NCBI GenBank assembly: GCA_963724825.1
Contig: CAVRWT010000016.1
Coordinates: 60,044 to 124,043, forward strand
Direction of reading: 5' to 3'
DNA length: 64,000 nt
From: JALYNX01 sp963724825
Lineage (GTDB): Bacteria > Actinomycetota > Acidimicrobiia > Spongiisociales > ZC4RG35
Shown: in pieces, positions 8,858-16,628 of the stretch
Position numbering within the stretch: the first letter of the stretch is position 1
How the letters are laid out: every line of letters starts with the position of its first letter
The notes under the pieces: model-generated
Seen by the model: only the letters and a program-made list of their open reading frames with translations
The model's database searches: none
What the model was told of the DNA's origin: nothing
Translations under genes and position numbers: made by a program

Positions 8858-9163
8858 ATGAAGTGGAGTGTGTCCCTCATGGCTGAGGGCGACCGGACCA
8901 TCGAGCTACCCGAAGTTGTCGAGTTGGCTGACGCCGTGGCCGAGCTCGACGGGATTGCCACCGGAATGGGAACCAGCGGCTACGGCGCCCAGATCGTCGT
9001 CGAAGCCGAGACCAGTGACGAGGCGGTGGATCGGGCGATGGTGCTGTTCACGGCAGCGGCCGAAAAGGCAGGGCTGCCTCAGTGGCCGATCACGAAGGCG
9101 GAGACGATCGCCGACGACGACGATCTCGATTACGGGCTCGATGACGAGGGGATTCCCCGGTGA
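8858..9163 (+). CDS. Hypothetical protein, 101 residues
   Basis: A small acidic protein following the VWA gene by seven bases. It looks like an alpha/beta fold: beta-rich start MKWSVSLMAEG, a helix LPEVVELADAVAELDG, then GAQIVVEAET and a helix EAVDRAMVLFTAAAEKA, ending in an acidic tail DDDDLDYGLDDEG. It resembles small actinobacterial conserved hypotheticals, but I cannot name a family. It probably shares a transcript with the MoxR/VWA pair. Its stop overlaps the next start by four bases (GTGA type). Confidence 0.65.
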   Translation: MKWSVSLMAEGDRTIELPEVVELADAVAELDGIATGMGTSGYGAQIVVEAETSDEAVDRAMVLFTAAAEKAGLPQWPITKAETIADDDDLDYGLDDEGIPR

Positions 9164-9630
9164 TCAGGCTCGGTTCGCTGGCGGGCTATCCCTTCGAGGG
9201 CCCTCGAGTCCTCGCCGGATGGACAGCCCCGAAGATCGCCGCCGTATTCGCCATCGCCTACAAGCCGGATCCAACTGCAAAGCCCGAGGAATACGGGGTG
9301 GTTTACGTCGGCCATTCGGACGATCTCTCCGCCGAGGGGCTCCCCTTCAACCATGCCGCATCTCCCTGCTGGTTGGCTCGGGTCAATGGCAAGCGGTTCG
9401 AGCTCTACATCGCCACCTATGAGGCCCCGGGCGCCGAGACGCCGCATCGGGAGCAGATTGCCCGGGAGCTGATCGCCATCTACCGGCCCGGGTGCAATCC
9501 CGAGCAATACGACCAGTCATGGGAGGACCACTGGATCGGCGAATACCAGACACCCGGCACCACCGGCCCCCTGACCACGGATCGAGACCCGTCAGGGAGC
9601 CGGTGGCTGAAGGCGCCGACTAGGGAGTGA
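9160..9630 (+). CDS. Hypothetical protein with a weak GIY-YIG-like look
   Basis: A 156-residue soluble protein. The order EYGVVYVGHSDDL, then RFELYIATYEAPG, then REQIARELIAIYRPGCN loosely resembles the GIY-YIG nuclease fold (a tyrosine-bearing strand, a glycine-rich turn, a later Glu in a helix). This is only an impression and catalytic residues cannot be assigned safely. It starts with GTG overlapping the previous stop. Its 3' end overlaps the end of the convergent gene by about 11 bases. Confidence 0.6.
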   Translation: MIRLGSLAGYPFEGPRVLAGWTAPKIAAVFAIAYKPDPTAKPEEYGVVYVGHSDDLSAEGLPFNHAASPCWLARVNGKRFELYIATYEAPGAETPHREQIARELIAIYRPGCNPEQYDQSWEDHWIGEYQTPGTTGPLTTDRDPSGSRWLKAPTRE

Positions 9631-10338
9631 TCACCAGGGTGTCGAGAATCGCCTCTAGCTCGGCGATGTCGTCCTCGGTTGAATCAGGAAACCAACTGGC
9701 CTCGACCAAGACGGGGGTTCCCTCTACGTCGAGGATCCAGTACTCCTCCGTCTGACCGGCGACCTCGTAGTAGCGCTCCCCCCACACCGGACCGTTCCAG
9801 ACGATACGTTCGTCGACCAATGACATTCCGCTGGGACTTCGACGACAAGATGGAATCCGTCCTGACCAAAGGCGCTCACCGGAGCCAGCGCCTCCACGGT
9901 GACGAATCCCCCGGTGGCGAACTGGTTCGCCAGGTCCTCGGCCGAGGTCGCTGCTGGCTCTGACGTGGCGCTACACCCCGGCGACGACACGTCGTCGACC
10001 TCGGTCACCATGAGCGATACGTAGCCATCATCAGCCCATTTCACCGCTCCGGCCTCCAAACTGTGCCACCCGGCACCTGCGACGACGAAGGTGCCTCTCA
10101 GCGAAGAGGCCTCCTCGCCGTCCGTGTCGGCGAAATAGGCGCCGGGATCGATGGGCTGGCTCCCCGCTGGGAGTGGGCTCGCATTCGGGGCCGGCTCGGC
10201 CACGGGGTGTTGTCCCTGGTCAGGCCAGACGAGCCCTCGCGACCAGATCATCAACGCCGCTGCCGCGATCCCAATCATGGGGCCACGCCAGCGATTTCGG
10301 TCCGTTTGGACCTCAGTCGGCCTGTCATCAACCTGCAT
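9620..10338 (-). CDS. ECF-linked single-pass membrane protein, broken by a frameshift
   Basis: A membrane protein with one TM segment near the N-terminus (IGIAAAALMIWSRG) and an extracytoplasmic domain of about 190 residues. The reading frame changes near 9.81-9.84 kb: the upstream part runs to LVVEVPAECHWSTN, and the natural continuation VWGERYYEVAGQTEEYW lies in another frame. One missing base would repair it. The repaired domain ends EDDIAELEAILDTLVITP, as in small secreted or anti-sigma-associated proteins, but I cannot name the fold. It is coupled to a sigma factor through a 42-codon frame. An AGAGGAGGA Shine-Dalgarno sequence sits six bases before the ATG. Real decay or a sequencing error cannot be separated from one sequence; errors elsewhere in the window favour the latter. 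Confidence 0.6.
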
Positions 10339-10456
10339 TTCCAGTCCTCCTCTCCAGAGGGGTCGTGAGGACAGGCACCGCGACAGACCCGAGTGTGTTG
10401 GGATCCCGCACGGGGTTGGCCTTGCGGACCATTCGATCGATCTGTTCGTGTGTCAT
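10328..10456 (-). CDS. Short N-terminal peptide of the ECF-linked sensor, probable sigma-binding region
   Basis: A 42-residue frame starting MTHEQIDRMVRKANPV. Its ATG overlaps the sigma factor stop in ATGA, and its stop overlaps the ATG of the membrane protein. It matches the N-terminal cytoplasmic segments of the two paralogous sensors at 29.7-31.0 and 31.7-32.5 kb, which read VMALFARANPVSSLELL and VAALFANANPVPSLDLL; the shared core is ANPV. In those paralogs the segment is fused in frame to the TM part, here it is separate. It may be a true small protein, or the fusion may be broken by an indel. A sigma-contact role is inferred from position next to an ECF factor. Confidence 0.5.
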   Translation of the reverse strand: MTHEQIDRMVRKANPVRDPNTLGSVAVPVLTTPLERRTGNAG

Positions 10457-11018
10457 GTCCCTCCTTCCTCGGCAGTCGGAGGGGAAGTAATTGGCCGCCG
10501 GTCCAGGGTCGGCTCGAGGACGCGGGCCAGGCGCTGGTAGGAGCGGTGGATTCTCTGGCCGATCGCGGCCGTGGTCATGCCCGTGATCTCGGCAATCTCC
10601 TCACGGGACAGGTCCTCCCAGGCATAGAGCATCACGATCTCCCGGTCCTTGGGCTTCAGATTGCGAACCGCGGCCGCCACGCGCTGGTCTTCTGCGCTCT
10701 GCACCACAAGGTCCACAGGGTCGGTCAGCCGGCGCCACTCCCAGGTTGCTGAGCTTCTCATCCAATCGAGATCGACGATGGAACGATCGTCTGGTGATTG
10801 GAAAGGACCTTGCCGGCGATGCCGTACAGGTAAGGGACGGTCTTGGGAGGCATGGGGATCTCATCGATTCGCCGCCAGGCCACCAGGAACACCTCGTTGC
10901 AGGCGTCCTCGGCGTGGGCCGGCGCAGCTCTGCGCAGGCAATAGGCGAGGATCTGGAGCCGGTGCTCGGACCAAATCTCCTCGAAGCGCGATCTCTGGTC
11001 CGTCTTAGTTGCCATCAC
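10453..11018 (-). CDS. ECF-type sigma factor, two frameshifts
   Basis: Sigma-70 family ECF factor for promoter recognition. Region 2 is in the first frame (AEDACNEVFLVAWRRIDEIP), a linker DEKLSNLGVAPAD is in a second frame, and region 4 is in a third (LKPKDREIVMLYAWEDLSREEIAEITGMT). Each shift is repaired by removing one base, in CC near 10.79 kb and near 10.74 kb. The repaired protein is about 188 residues and aligns with the two ECF factors at 31 and 33 kb. The membrane sensor gene follows directly. It lies between the two cox gene sets and could respond to an envelope or redox cue; that is speculation. Confidence 0.72.
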
Positions 11019-11145
11019 TCATTCGTGTCCGGGGAGGGCAGCTTCATGACAGGTTTCTCCTCGCGCGATTTCTGTCACATCGTTGAGGGGGCCGGACATG
11101 AGTGTTGTATGCCGGAGCACCGGTTTCGGTGATTCGGAGGGGAAA

Positions 11146-11177
11146 GAGATGGGCCGGGTTCGGCCCCGGCCCATCTC
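11146..11177 (-). terminator. Strong hairpin at the end of the cox operon
   Basis: A perfect 13-bp inverted repeat, GAGATGGGCCGGG pairing with CCCGGCCCATCTC around a 6-base loop. In the minus-strand direction it is followed by a short pyrimidine run containing TTT. It sits about 30 bases beyond the stop of the last small membrane protein gene and is the natural terminator of the cox transcript. Confidence 0.7.
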
Positions 11178-11205
11178 GACAATTGGGACCTGGCAGAGGC
11201 TCGGT

Positions 11206-11613
11206 CTAAGCGGATTCGGCTTCGGCCAGAGGGGCGTGGGCACTCTTCACCGGGCCGTCGGGGAGGTACCCGACCCCCTCATGCATCCGCGACCGTCGGG
11301 TTCCGGAGGCAGGCTTCGCCGGCCCCCGCTCGGCGACATTTGCCGGGTCGTAGGTAGCGCCGACCACGATGCCCTCGGCCATCCCGTAGAGGAGGGGGAG
11401 AGCGCCTGCGATCACACCGCCGGTGCGGTTGATGTGCTCGAGGTTGCCTTCGATTGACGCCGCGTTGTCCTTGATCTTCTGAACCAGGTCGTTGCACTCC
11501 TCCAGCCCGGTGGCTACCCGGGTGAGCTGACCTCCGACGATCCACAGGTAGATGGCCAGGCCGGCGATCAGCAGGACGATGTCGACAACTGTGAAGACGA
11601 TGAGGCTGTTCAT
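11206..11613 (-). CDS. Small single-pass membrane protein, fifth of the cox-linked cassette
   Basis: A 135-residue protein with one N-terminal TM segment (VDIVLLIAGLAIYLWIVGG, about residues 10-28), then an amphipathic helix ATGLEECNDLVQKIKDNAAS and a second hydrophobic patch GGVIAGALPLLYGMAEGIVV. The C-terminus is hydrophilic. No family is recognised with confidence. Its start overlaps the stop of the previous cassette gene (ATGA). Last gene before the terminator. The five cassette members share TM-plus-helix architecture, suggesting a paralogous set forming a membrane assembly near CoxG; this is inference. Confidence 0.75.
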   Translation of the reverse strand: MNSLIVFTVVDIVLLIAGLAIYLWIVGGQLTRVATGLEECNDLVQKIKDNAASIEGNLEHINRTGGVIAGALPLLYGMAEGIVVGATYDPANVAERGPAKPASGTRRSRMHEGVGYLPDGPVKSAHAPLAEAESA

Positions 11614-11903
11614 GAGCGCACCTTTCCCAGCACCCGGCCCAGGAAGAGATGATGCTCCAGACCCTCGGCGAGCACCAGATCGACTCCCGCAGCCGTCGTG
11701 TTGAGCAGTGCCGCATCTGAGGTGTTGGCTTCCGCCTCGGTCAGGGTGGCCTTGATGCCTGCCACTCTGCGCTCGATGGTTCGCACCAGTAGGACCAGGA
11801 TGGTGAGCAGGGCGGCGACCGCGACCACTACCACCAGCCCGGCCCAGTTGGCGATCTGCCAGAGCGTCTCCTGGTTTTCGGTAAGGGCAAAGATCATGGT
11901 CAA
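11610..11903 (-). CDS. Small single-pass membrane protein, fourth of the cox-linked cassette
   Basis: A 97-residue protein: a short N-terminal part, a TM segment AGLVVVVAVAALLTILVLLV (about residues 21-40), then a basic turn RTIERRVAG and an amphipathic helix. The segment NTSDAALLNTTAAGVDLVLAEGL resembles NTAALADLATTNTMAVNVIEGL in the third cassette protein, so the two look paralogous. Start and stop overlap both neighbours by four bases (ATGA), which means tight translational coupling. Function unknown. Confidence 0.75.
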   Translation of the reverse strand: MTMIFALTENQETLWQIANWAGLVVVVAVAALLTILVLLVRTIERRVAGIKATLTEAEANTSDAALLNTTAAGVDLVLAEGLEHHLFLGRVLGKVRS

Positions 11904-12160
11904 CCTCCCAACCTCTGCCGGCCCCGCTTCAAACCCTCGATGACATTGACCGCCATGGTGTTGGTGGTGGCCAGGTCGGCGAGGGCCGCGGTGTTCACCA
12001 CCGACTTCTTCAGGCTGTCGTCGATCAGTTGGGCCTCGTTGCCGATCCTCCTGGCCAGAACCAGGATCGGCACCACGAGGGCCACCACCACCAGGACCAC
12101 GACGATCCCGATGATGTATCCGACCAACCAGCCGGTGTTTCCTTCGAAGAGCTCGTTCAT
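11900..12160 (-). CDS. Small single-pass membrane protein, third of the cox-linked cassette
   Basis: An 86-residue protein with a strongly hydrophobic TM segment, VGYIIGIVVVLVVVALVVPI (about residues 13-32), then the polar helix ARRIGNEAQLIDDSLKKSVV and a basic end GLKRGRQRLGG. The charge pattern predicts the N-terminus outside and the C-terminal helix in the cytoplasm. It lies ten bases after the second cassette gene and overlaps the fourth by ATGA. Not recognised by family; shares the NTAAL...VIEGL pattern with its downstream neighbour. Confidence 0.75.
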   Translation of the reverse strand: MNELFEGNTGWLVGYIIGIVVVLVVVALVVPILVLARRIGNEAQLIDDSLKKSVVNTAALADLATTNTMAVNVIEGLKRGRQRLGG

Positions 12161-12170
12161 GTTCTATGCC

Positions 12171-12397
12171 TCAGATCGATTCGCAGAAGTCGCTGACAGG
12201 CTTGAGGTTGGCGTTGATGGAGGCCACGGCGGCGGGCACCCCGCTGGTCTGTGGGCCACGACGTCCACCCCTCCGGTCAGGGCGCGGAGGGTCTTCAACG
12301 TCGCACTCAGATGGCCGATCACCCGCATCAGCCCCAGAGCGGCGGCGGCGATGATCAAGGTGGCGATCACGAGGGTCACGATTGCTTCTGGGGGCAT
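12171..12397 (-). CDS. Small single-pass membrane protein, second of the cox-linked cassette, one frameshift
   Basis: About 75 residues after repair. The first frame gives a TM segment (VTLVIATLIIAAAALGLMRV, about residues 7-26), then the helix HLSATLKTLRALTGGVDVVA. The natural continuation TSGVPAAVASINANLKPVSD is in another frame, and one missing base near 12.25 kb would join them. The pattern VDVVAxxTSGVPAAVASIN is typical of periodic amphipathic helices. Gaps to both neighbours are short (10-15 bases), each with a purine-rich ribosome site. Function unknown. Confidence 0.65.
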
Positions 12398-12412
12398 TGA
12401 TCCTTCCTCTCG

Positions 12413-12664
12413 TCAACCAAGCAACTTGCCGACCGAGCCGGCGTAGCGGACAGCGCCCAGGGACACGTCTTCGATGGCCTTGTCGGTGACGCCGAGCAGA
12501 CCGGGCACCCGGTCCAACTCACCGATGAGACCGACTCCACCGCCGAGGATCTGATCGGAGGCGCCTCTGATCCGTTCGCACGCCGCCAGCACCCTGTTGA
12601 GCAGGGCCACCAGAACCGGCACCACCACCAGGAGCAGTACCGCGTTTCCTATCCACCAAAGCAT
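12413..12664 (-). CDS. Small single-pass membrane protein, first of the cox-linked cassette
   Basis: An 83-residue protein. The TM segment is at the very N-terminus, WIGNAVLLLVVVPVLVALLN (about residues 4-23), followed by LAACERIRGASDQILGGG and a helical end. It follows coxG by only ten bases, so it is almost certainly on the same transcript. No family recognised. Like the other four, it could serve as a membrane anchor or docking subunit for the peripheral CO dehydrogenase. Confidence 0.75.
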   Translation of the reverse strand: MLWWIGNAVLLLVVVPVLVALLNRVLAACERIRGASDQILGGGVGLIGELDRVPGLLGVTDKAIEDVSLGAVRYAGSVGKLLG

Positions 12665-12674
12665 GGTCGTCTCC

Positions 12675-13259
12675 TCAGGTCTGGTTGGGCTGGTAGGGGA
12701 GGAAGAACCGCCGGCCGACCCGCTTCAGCGCCATCCAGGCGGCTTGAATGGCGAGGCTGAAACCGCCGGCGCTCTTCGCTTGCTTGATTTGGTCGGGCGA
12801 CAGGCCTCGGTCAAATGCATCGATTCGGACCTGCATGTTCGTCGCGAAGTCACGCAGCATCACCGCGCTGAAGTCGGAGACCATGCCCCGCCCGTATTGC
12901 GCCGCAGCGCCCGAGAGTTGAAGGTCTTGCTCCACCGAAACCTTGGTGCCGGTTGCCGTTGGGGTCAGCCGGGCGGTGAGCCCGAGTGCGGCCTGACCAC
13001 GGCCTTTGGCGTCGGCGCCTGAGGCGTCGATGACGATGGTCTTGCTGGCTTCGTCCCGTTTCGTCACGTCGGCGCGCCCGGCGAACTGCATCTGCACCGG
13101 ACCCAGGTGAATCGCCACGTTGCCGTGGTACTGGTCTTGGCCCACCTGGTCGGTCAGAGATGCGCCGGGCAGGCAGGAGGCAACCTGGGGAATGTCCTGG
13201 CAGAACTCCCAGACCCTGTCGACGGGGAGGGGGACCTCAAAGTCGTGCTTGATCAGCAT
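12675..13259 (-). CDS. coxG: CoxG-type SRPBCC protein
   Basis: A 194-residue protein of the CoxG/SRPBCC (START-like hydrophobic cavity) family. It starts MLIKHDFEVPLPVDRVWEFC and has the family middle CLPGASL, GNVAIHLGPVQMQFAG. CoxG is needed to attach Mo-CO dehydrogenase to the membrane; recent work on mycobacteria proposes that it carries quinone to the enzyme. The C-terminal tail, residues 165-194, is basic and aromatic (AAWMALKRVGRRFFLPYQP) and could be the membrane contact. The start lies inside the end of the XdhC-YHS gene (23-base overlap). Confidence 0.9.
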   Translation of the reverse strand: MLIKHDFEVPLPVDRVWEFCQDIPQVASCLPGASLTDQVGQDQYHGNVAIHLGPVQMQFAGRADVTKRDEASKTIVIDASGADAKGRGQAALGLTARLTPTATGTKVSVEQDLQLSGAAAQYGRGMVSDFSAVMLRDFATNMQVRIDAFDRGLSPDQIKQAKSAGGFSLAIQAAWMALKRVGRRFFLPYQPNQT

Positions 13260-14226
13260 GTAGCTCCTCCTGGTTGATGAATTTGGCGGGGTCCTTCTCG
13301 AAGGCGACCCGGCACCCGGGACAGCAGAAGTAGTAGGTCACGCCCTCGAACTCGAAGGGGCGGCTGGTGTTGTCGGCGGGCACTGTCATCCCGCACACGA
13401 GGTCGATCGCAGTGCCCGGGGCCATCGGCTCTGCCACGGGATCAGCGGTTGGTGTCTCGACGGTTCGTCGGTTGAGGGCGCCCTTGGCCCTGAGCTCGAC
13501 CAATTCGGCAAGGACCGCAACCGCGATCTCGGGGTGGGAGGTGTGCCCGAGGTCGAATCCGACCGGGACCCGGACCTCGTCGAGCAGCTCTTTGGACACC
13601 CCGCGATCGGCGAGATAGCCGAGCACGGCCTCGCCCCGCTTCCGGGAGGCCACCAGGCCGACGAAGGCGGGCTTCCCGGTAACCGCCTGTTCGACTGCTT
13701 CCTCGTCACCGTGACCCTGGGTGGCGATGATCACCACGGAGGCCGAACTGACATCGGCGGTGGTGAAGTCTGCAGCCTCGATCAGATCCGCTCGCCATCC
13801 CAGGACCGTGGCCAGGTCGACCAATGTCGTGGCCATCGGGGAGTGCCCGACCACCACGAGATGCGGGCTGGCCAGAACCGGCTCGATATACAGCTCCAGG
13901 GCGCCCTCGGACTGACACGACATCGAGACGAACATCATCCCCTCGGGCAGCTCGCCGAACTGGTCCGGCGTGCCAAGCAGGATCAAGCGAGGCTGACGCT
14001 CTTCGATCACGCGTTGCGCCTCACGGATGACCACCGGCTCCGCACAGGCGCCACCGATCCACCCATGAAGCTGGCCGTCGGCGGTGATGATGGCCCGCGC
14101 CCCCTGATGCCCCGACGAAGGGGCCTGACGCCAGACGACGGTGGCCAGGGCGAACTCCACGCCCTGACGGGCGAGCTCGCTCGCCTTCTCGACCATCCTC
14201 CATCCGTCGACCGGTTGTGAGTTCAT
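13237..14226 (-). CDS. XdhC/CoxI protein fused to a C-terminal YHS domain
   Basis: A 329-residue fusion. Residues 1-110 form the XdhC N-terminal domain (WRQAPSSGHQGARAI, GWIGGACAEPVVIREAQ). Residues 115-240 form the Rossmann part (PHLVVVGHSPMATTLVDLA, then PVGFDLGHTSHPEIAVAVLA). After a linker of about 35 residues, residues 280-320 form a YHS domain: DLVCGMTVP ... FEFEGVTYYFCCPGCRVAFE, with Cys residues suited to metal binding. XdhC is the Mo-cofactor chaperone; YHS domains are found in copper and heavy-metal proteins. The start overlaps the coxL stop (ATGA). A copper-related role at the Mo-Cu centre of CODH is a plausible inference. Confidence 0.88.
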   Translation of the reverse strand: MNSQPVDGWRMVEKASELARQGVEFALATVVWRQAPSSGHQGARAIITADGQLHGWIGGACAEPVVIREAQRVIEERQPRLILLGTPDQFGELPEGMMFVSMSCQSEGALELYIEPVLASPHLVVVGHSPMATTLVDLATVLGWRADLIEAADFTTADVSSASVVIIATQGHGDEEAVEQAVTGKPAFVGLVASRKRGEAVLGYLADRGVSKELLDEVRVPVGFDLGHTSHPEIAVAVLAELVELRAKGALNRRTVETPTADPVAEPMAPGTAIDLVCGMTVPADNTSRPFEFEGVTYYFCCPGCRVAFEKDPAKFINQEELHADQARL

Positions 14227-16604
14227 TCCATCCTCACCGGTGGGGCCCCACTGACATCCTTGCCGGTCTGCAACGCCTCGTACACCCGATCGGGGAACAT
14301 CGGCATGTCGATGTTGCGGACCCCGGTGCCCTTGAGGGCGTCGACCACCGCGTTGACGAAGGCGGCCGGCCCGCCCACCGTTGCGCACTCGCCAATTCCC
14401 TTGGCGCCGATCGGATGGTGGGGGCAGGGGGTGACCACCTCATGGAGCTCGAAACCGGGGGTTTCCCACGCCGTTGGCAGCAGGTAGTCGGTGAAGTTGG
14501 AGCCGATGCAGTTGCCTTCGGCGTCGAAAGTGATGAATTGCATGCTGGCCATGGCATAGGCCTCGGTGAGACCGCCCATGATCTGACCCTCGACGATCAT
14601 CGGATTGATCCGAACCCCGCAGTCGTCGACCGCGACCAGTCGCAGCACGTCCCACACCCCGGTCTCGGGGTCGACCTCCACAGTGGCGATGTAGCAGGCG
14701 AAGGGCCAGGTGAGGTTGGGCGGGTCGTAATAGGCCACATTCTCGAGACCGGGCTCCATGCCGTCCGGCATGTTGGAGTATGCGGCCATGGCGCACTCCT
14801 GAATGGTGACACCCCGATCCGGCTGGCTGCGCACGTAGAAGCGCCCGAGCTCCCACTCGACGTCTTCTTCGGAGATCTCGAGCAGATGAGCGGCGAGCTT
14901 GCGGGCCTTGGCCCGGATCTTGCGGGACACCATCGCCACGGCGGCCCCTGCTACCGGGGTGCTTCGAGAGGCGTAGGTGCCCATCCCGTACGGGGCGGTG
15001 TCGGTGTCGCCTTCCTCGACGGTGATGTCCTCGGCGGGGATCCCGAGCTCATGGGCGACGATCTGGGCCCAGGTGGTCTCATGCCCCTGGCCCTGGTGTC
15101 GGGCGCCGGTTCGCAGGATCGCCTTGCCGGTGAGGTGGACCCTCAACTCTGCGGAATCGAACATCTTGACCCCGAGGATGTCGTACTCCCGACTGTTTCC
15201 GGCGCCGAGGGGCTCGGTCATGGTGGAGATGCCAATCCCGAGAAGACGGCCCCGCTTGGCTGCCTCCTCCTTCTGCTTGAGGAAGTCCTGATAGCCGATC
15301 GCTTCCAAACCGACCTCCAGGCACTTTCCGTACTGTCCGGAGTCGGTGAGGAACCCGTATGGGGTGCGGTGGGGGAAGTCGTCGTCTCTGACGAAGTTGA
15401 TCCGACGGAACTCCGCCTGGTCCATCCCCAGGTCGTCCGCTGCCGCCTGAACCATCCGCTCCTGGAAGAACATCGCCTCGGTGACCCGGAACGAGCATCG
15501 ATAGGCGACACCACCCGGCGCCTTGTTGGTGTACACCCCGCGTGCCACCAGATGGGCGTTGGGGATGTCATAACAGGCGAACGCCGAGTGCATCAGGCCG
15601 ATCTTGAACTTCGAAGGCTGGGCATCGGAGAAGAAGGCCCCGTGGTCGGCCATGGTCTCCATCCGCACCCCGAGGATCTTCCCGTCCTTGCGCAGCGCCA
15701 ACTCACCGTGGAGGTAGACGTCGCGGGCAAACCCTGTGGAGATGAGATTCCCGGTTCGGTCCTCGATCCACTTCACCGGCTTCTCGAGAAGGATGGAGGC
15801 GAGGATCGAGGCGACATAGCCGGGGTAGACCGGCACCTTGTTCCCGAACCCGCCGCCGATGTCGGGGGAGATGATCCGGATCATGTGCTCTGGCAGTTCC
15901 GAAACCATCGCCACTGCAGCCCGATGGAGATGAGGCGCCTGGCTGGTGAGATACACCGTGAGCTTGGAAGTCGCCCGGTTGAAGTCGGCGATCGACCCGC
16001 AGCATTCGATCGGGGAAGGATGGGAGCGGGGGTAGTGCAGTTCGATCTTGGACACCAGGTCGGCCTGCTCGAACGCCCGGTCGGTGCCGCTCTTGTCGCC
16101 CACCTCCCAGTCGTAGATCACGTTGTTGGACTGGTTTTCCTTGTCGTCCCGGATCAAAGGAGCGCCGTCGGCGAGTGATTGCATCGGGTTGACGATCGGC
16201 GGCAGCGGCTCGTAATCGACGACGATCGCCTCACAAGCATCTTTGGCGATGTAGGGGTCGTCGGCGATGACGCAAGCCACCTCCTGGCCCTGAAAGCGGA
16301 CCTTGTCGGTCGCCAGCACCGCCTGGGTGTCGTAGGAGAGGGTGGGCATCCATGCCAGGTTGCGAGCGGCCATCGTCTCGCCGGTCAGAACCAGCCGGAC
16401 CCCGGGCATGGCCCAGGCCTTCGAGGCGTCGATCGACCTGATCCGGGCGTGGGCGAGCGGGCTGCGCAGGATCTCCATGTGGAGCATCCCGGGCAGAACC
16501 ACGTCGTCGATGTAGTTGCCCTTCCCGCGGATGAGGCGGTTGTCCTCTACCCGGCGCCGACTGGCGCCCATCCCGCCGATCTTGATCTCGTCGACCGCCG
16601 TCAC
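14223..16604 (-). CDS. coxL: Aerobic carbon monoxide dehydrogenase large subunit, form I
   Basis: The catalytic subunit of Mo-Cu CO dehydrogenase, which oxidises CO to CO2 at a [CuSMoO2] centre bound to molybdopterin cytosine dinucleotide. The 793-residue length fits the family (about 800). The active-site loop AYRCSFR at residues 367-373 is the form I signature (AYXCSFR), with Cys370 as the copper ligand; form II enzymes have AYRGAGR. The catalytic-Glu loop near the C-terminus, GIGECATVGGPAAFVNAV, is intact. It begins KIGGMGASRRRVEDNRLIRG, as usual. It follows coxS in the order M-S-L. No disruption is visible, so the enzyme should be functional. Confidence 0.97.
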   Translation of the reverse strand: MTAVDEIKIGGMGASRRRVEDNRLIRGKGNYIDDVVLPGMLHMEILRSPLAHARIRSIDASKAWAMPGVRLVLTGETMAARNLAWMPTLSYDTQAVLATDKVRFQGQEVACVIADDPYIAKDACEAIVVDYEPLPPIVNPMQSLADGAPLIRDDKENQSNNVIYDWEVGDKSGTDRAFEQADLVSKIELHYPRSHPSPIECCGSIADFNRATSKLTVYLTSQAPHLHRAAVAMVSELPEHMIRIISPDIGGGFGNKVPVYPGYVASILASILLEKPVKWIEDRTGNLISTGFARDVYLHGELALRKDGKILGVRMETMADHGAFFSDAQPSKFKIGLMHSAFACYDIPNAHLVARGVYTNKAPGGVAYRCSFRVTEAMFFQERMVQAAADDLGMDQAEFRRINFVRDDDFPHRTPYGFLTDSGQYGKCLEVGLEAIGYQDFLKQKEEAAKRGRLLGIGISTMTEPLGAGNSREYDILGVKMFDSAELRVHLTGKAILRTGARHQGQGHETTWAQIVAHELGIPAEDITVEEGDTDTAPYGMGTYASRSTPVAGAAVAMVSRKIRAKARKLAAHLLEISEEDVEWELGRFYVRSQPDRGVTIQECAMAAYSNMPDGMEPGLENVAYYDPPNLTWPFACYIATVEVDPETGVWDVLRLVAVDDCGVRINPMIVEGQIMGGLTEAYAMASMQFITFDAEGNCIGSNFTDYLLPTAWETPGFELHEVVTPCPHHPIGAKGIGECATVGGPAAFVNAVVDALKGTGVRNIDMPMFPDRVYEALQTGKDVSGAPPVRME

Positions 16605-16628
16605 CTGTTCACCTCCGCTGAATGCATG

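Noticed and set aside
10453..11018. The ECF factor near the cox genes as a genuine pseudogene
   Set aside because: Its shifts are the same single extra-base type found in essential genes, so decay is not shown.
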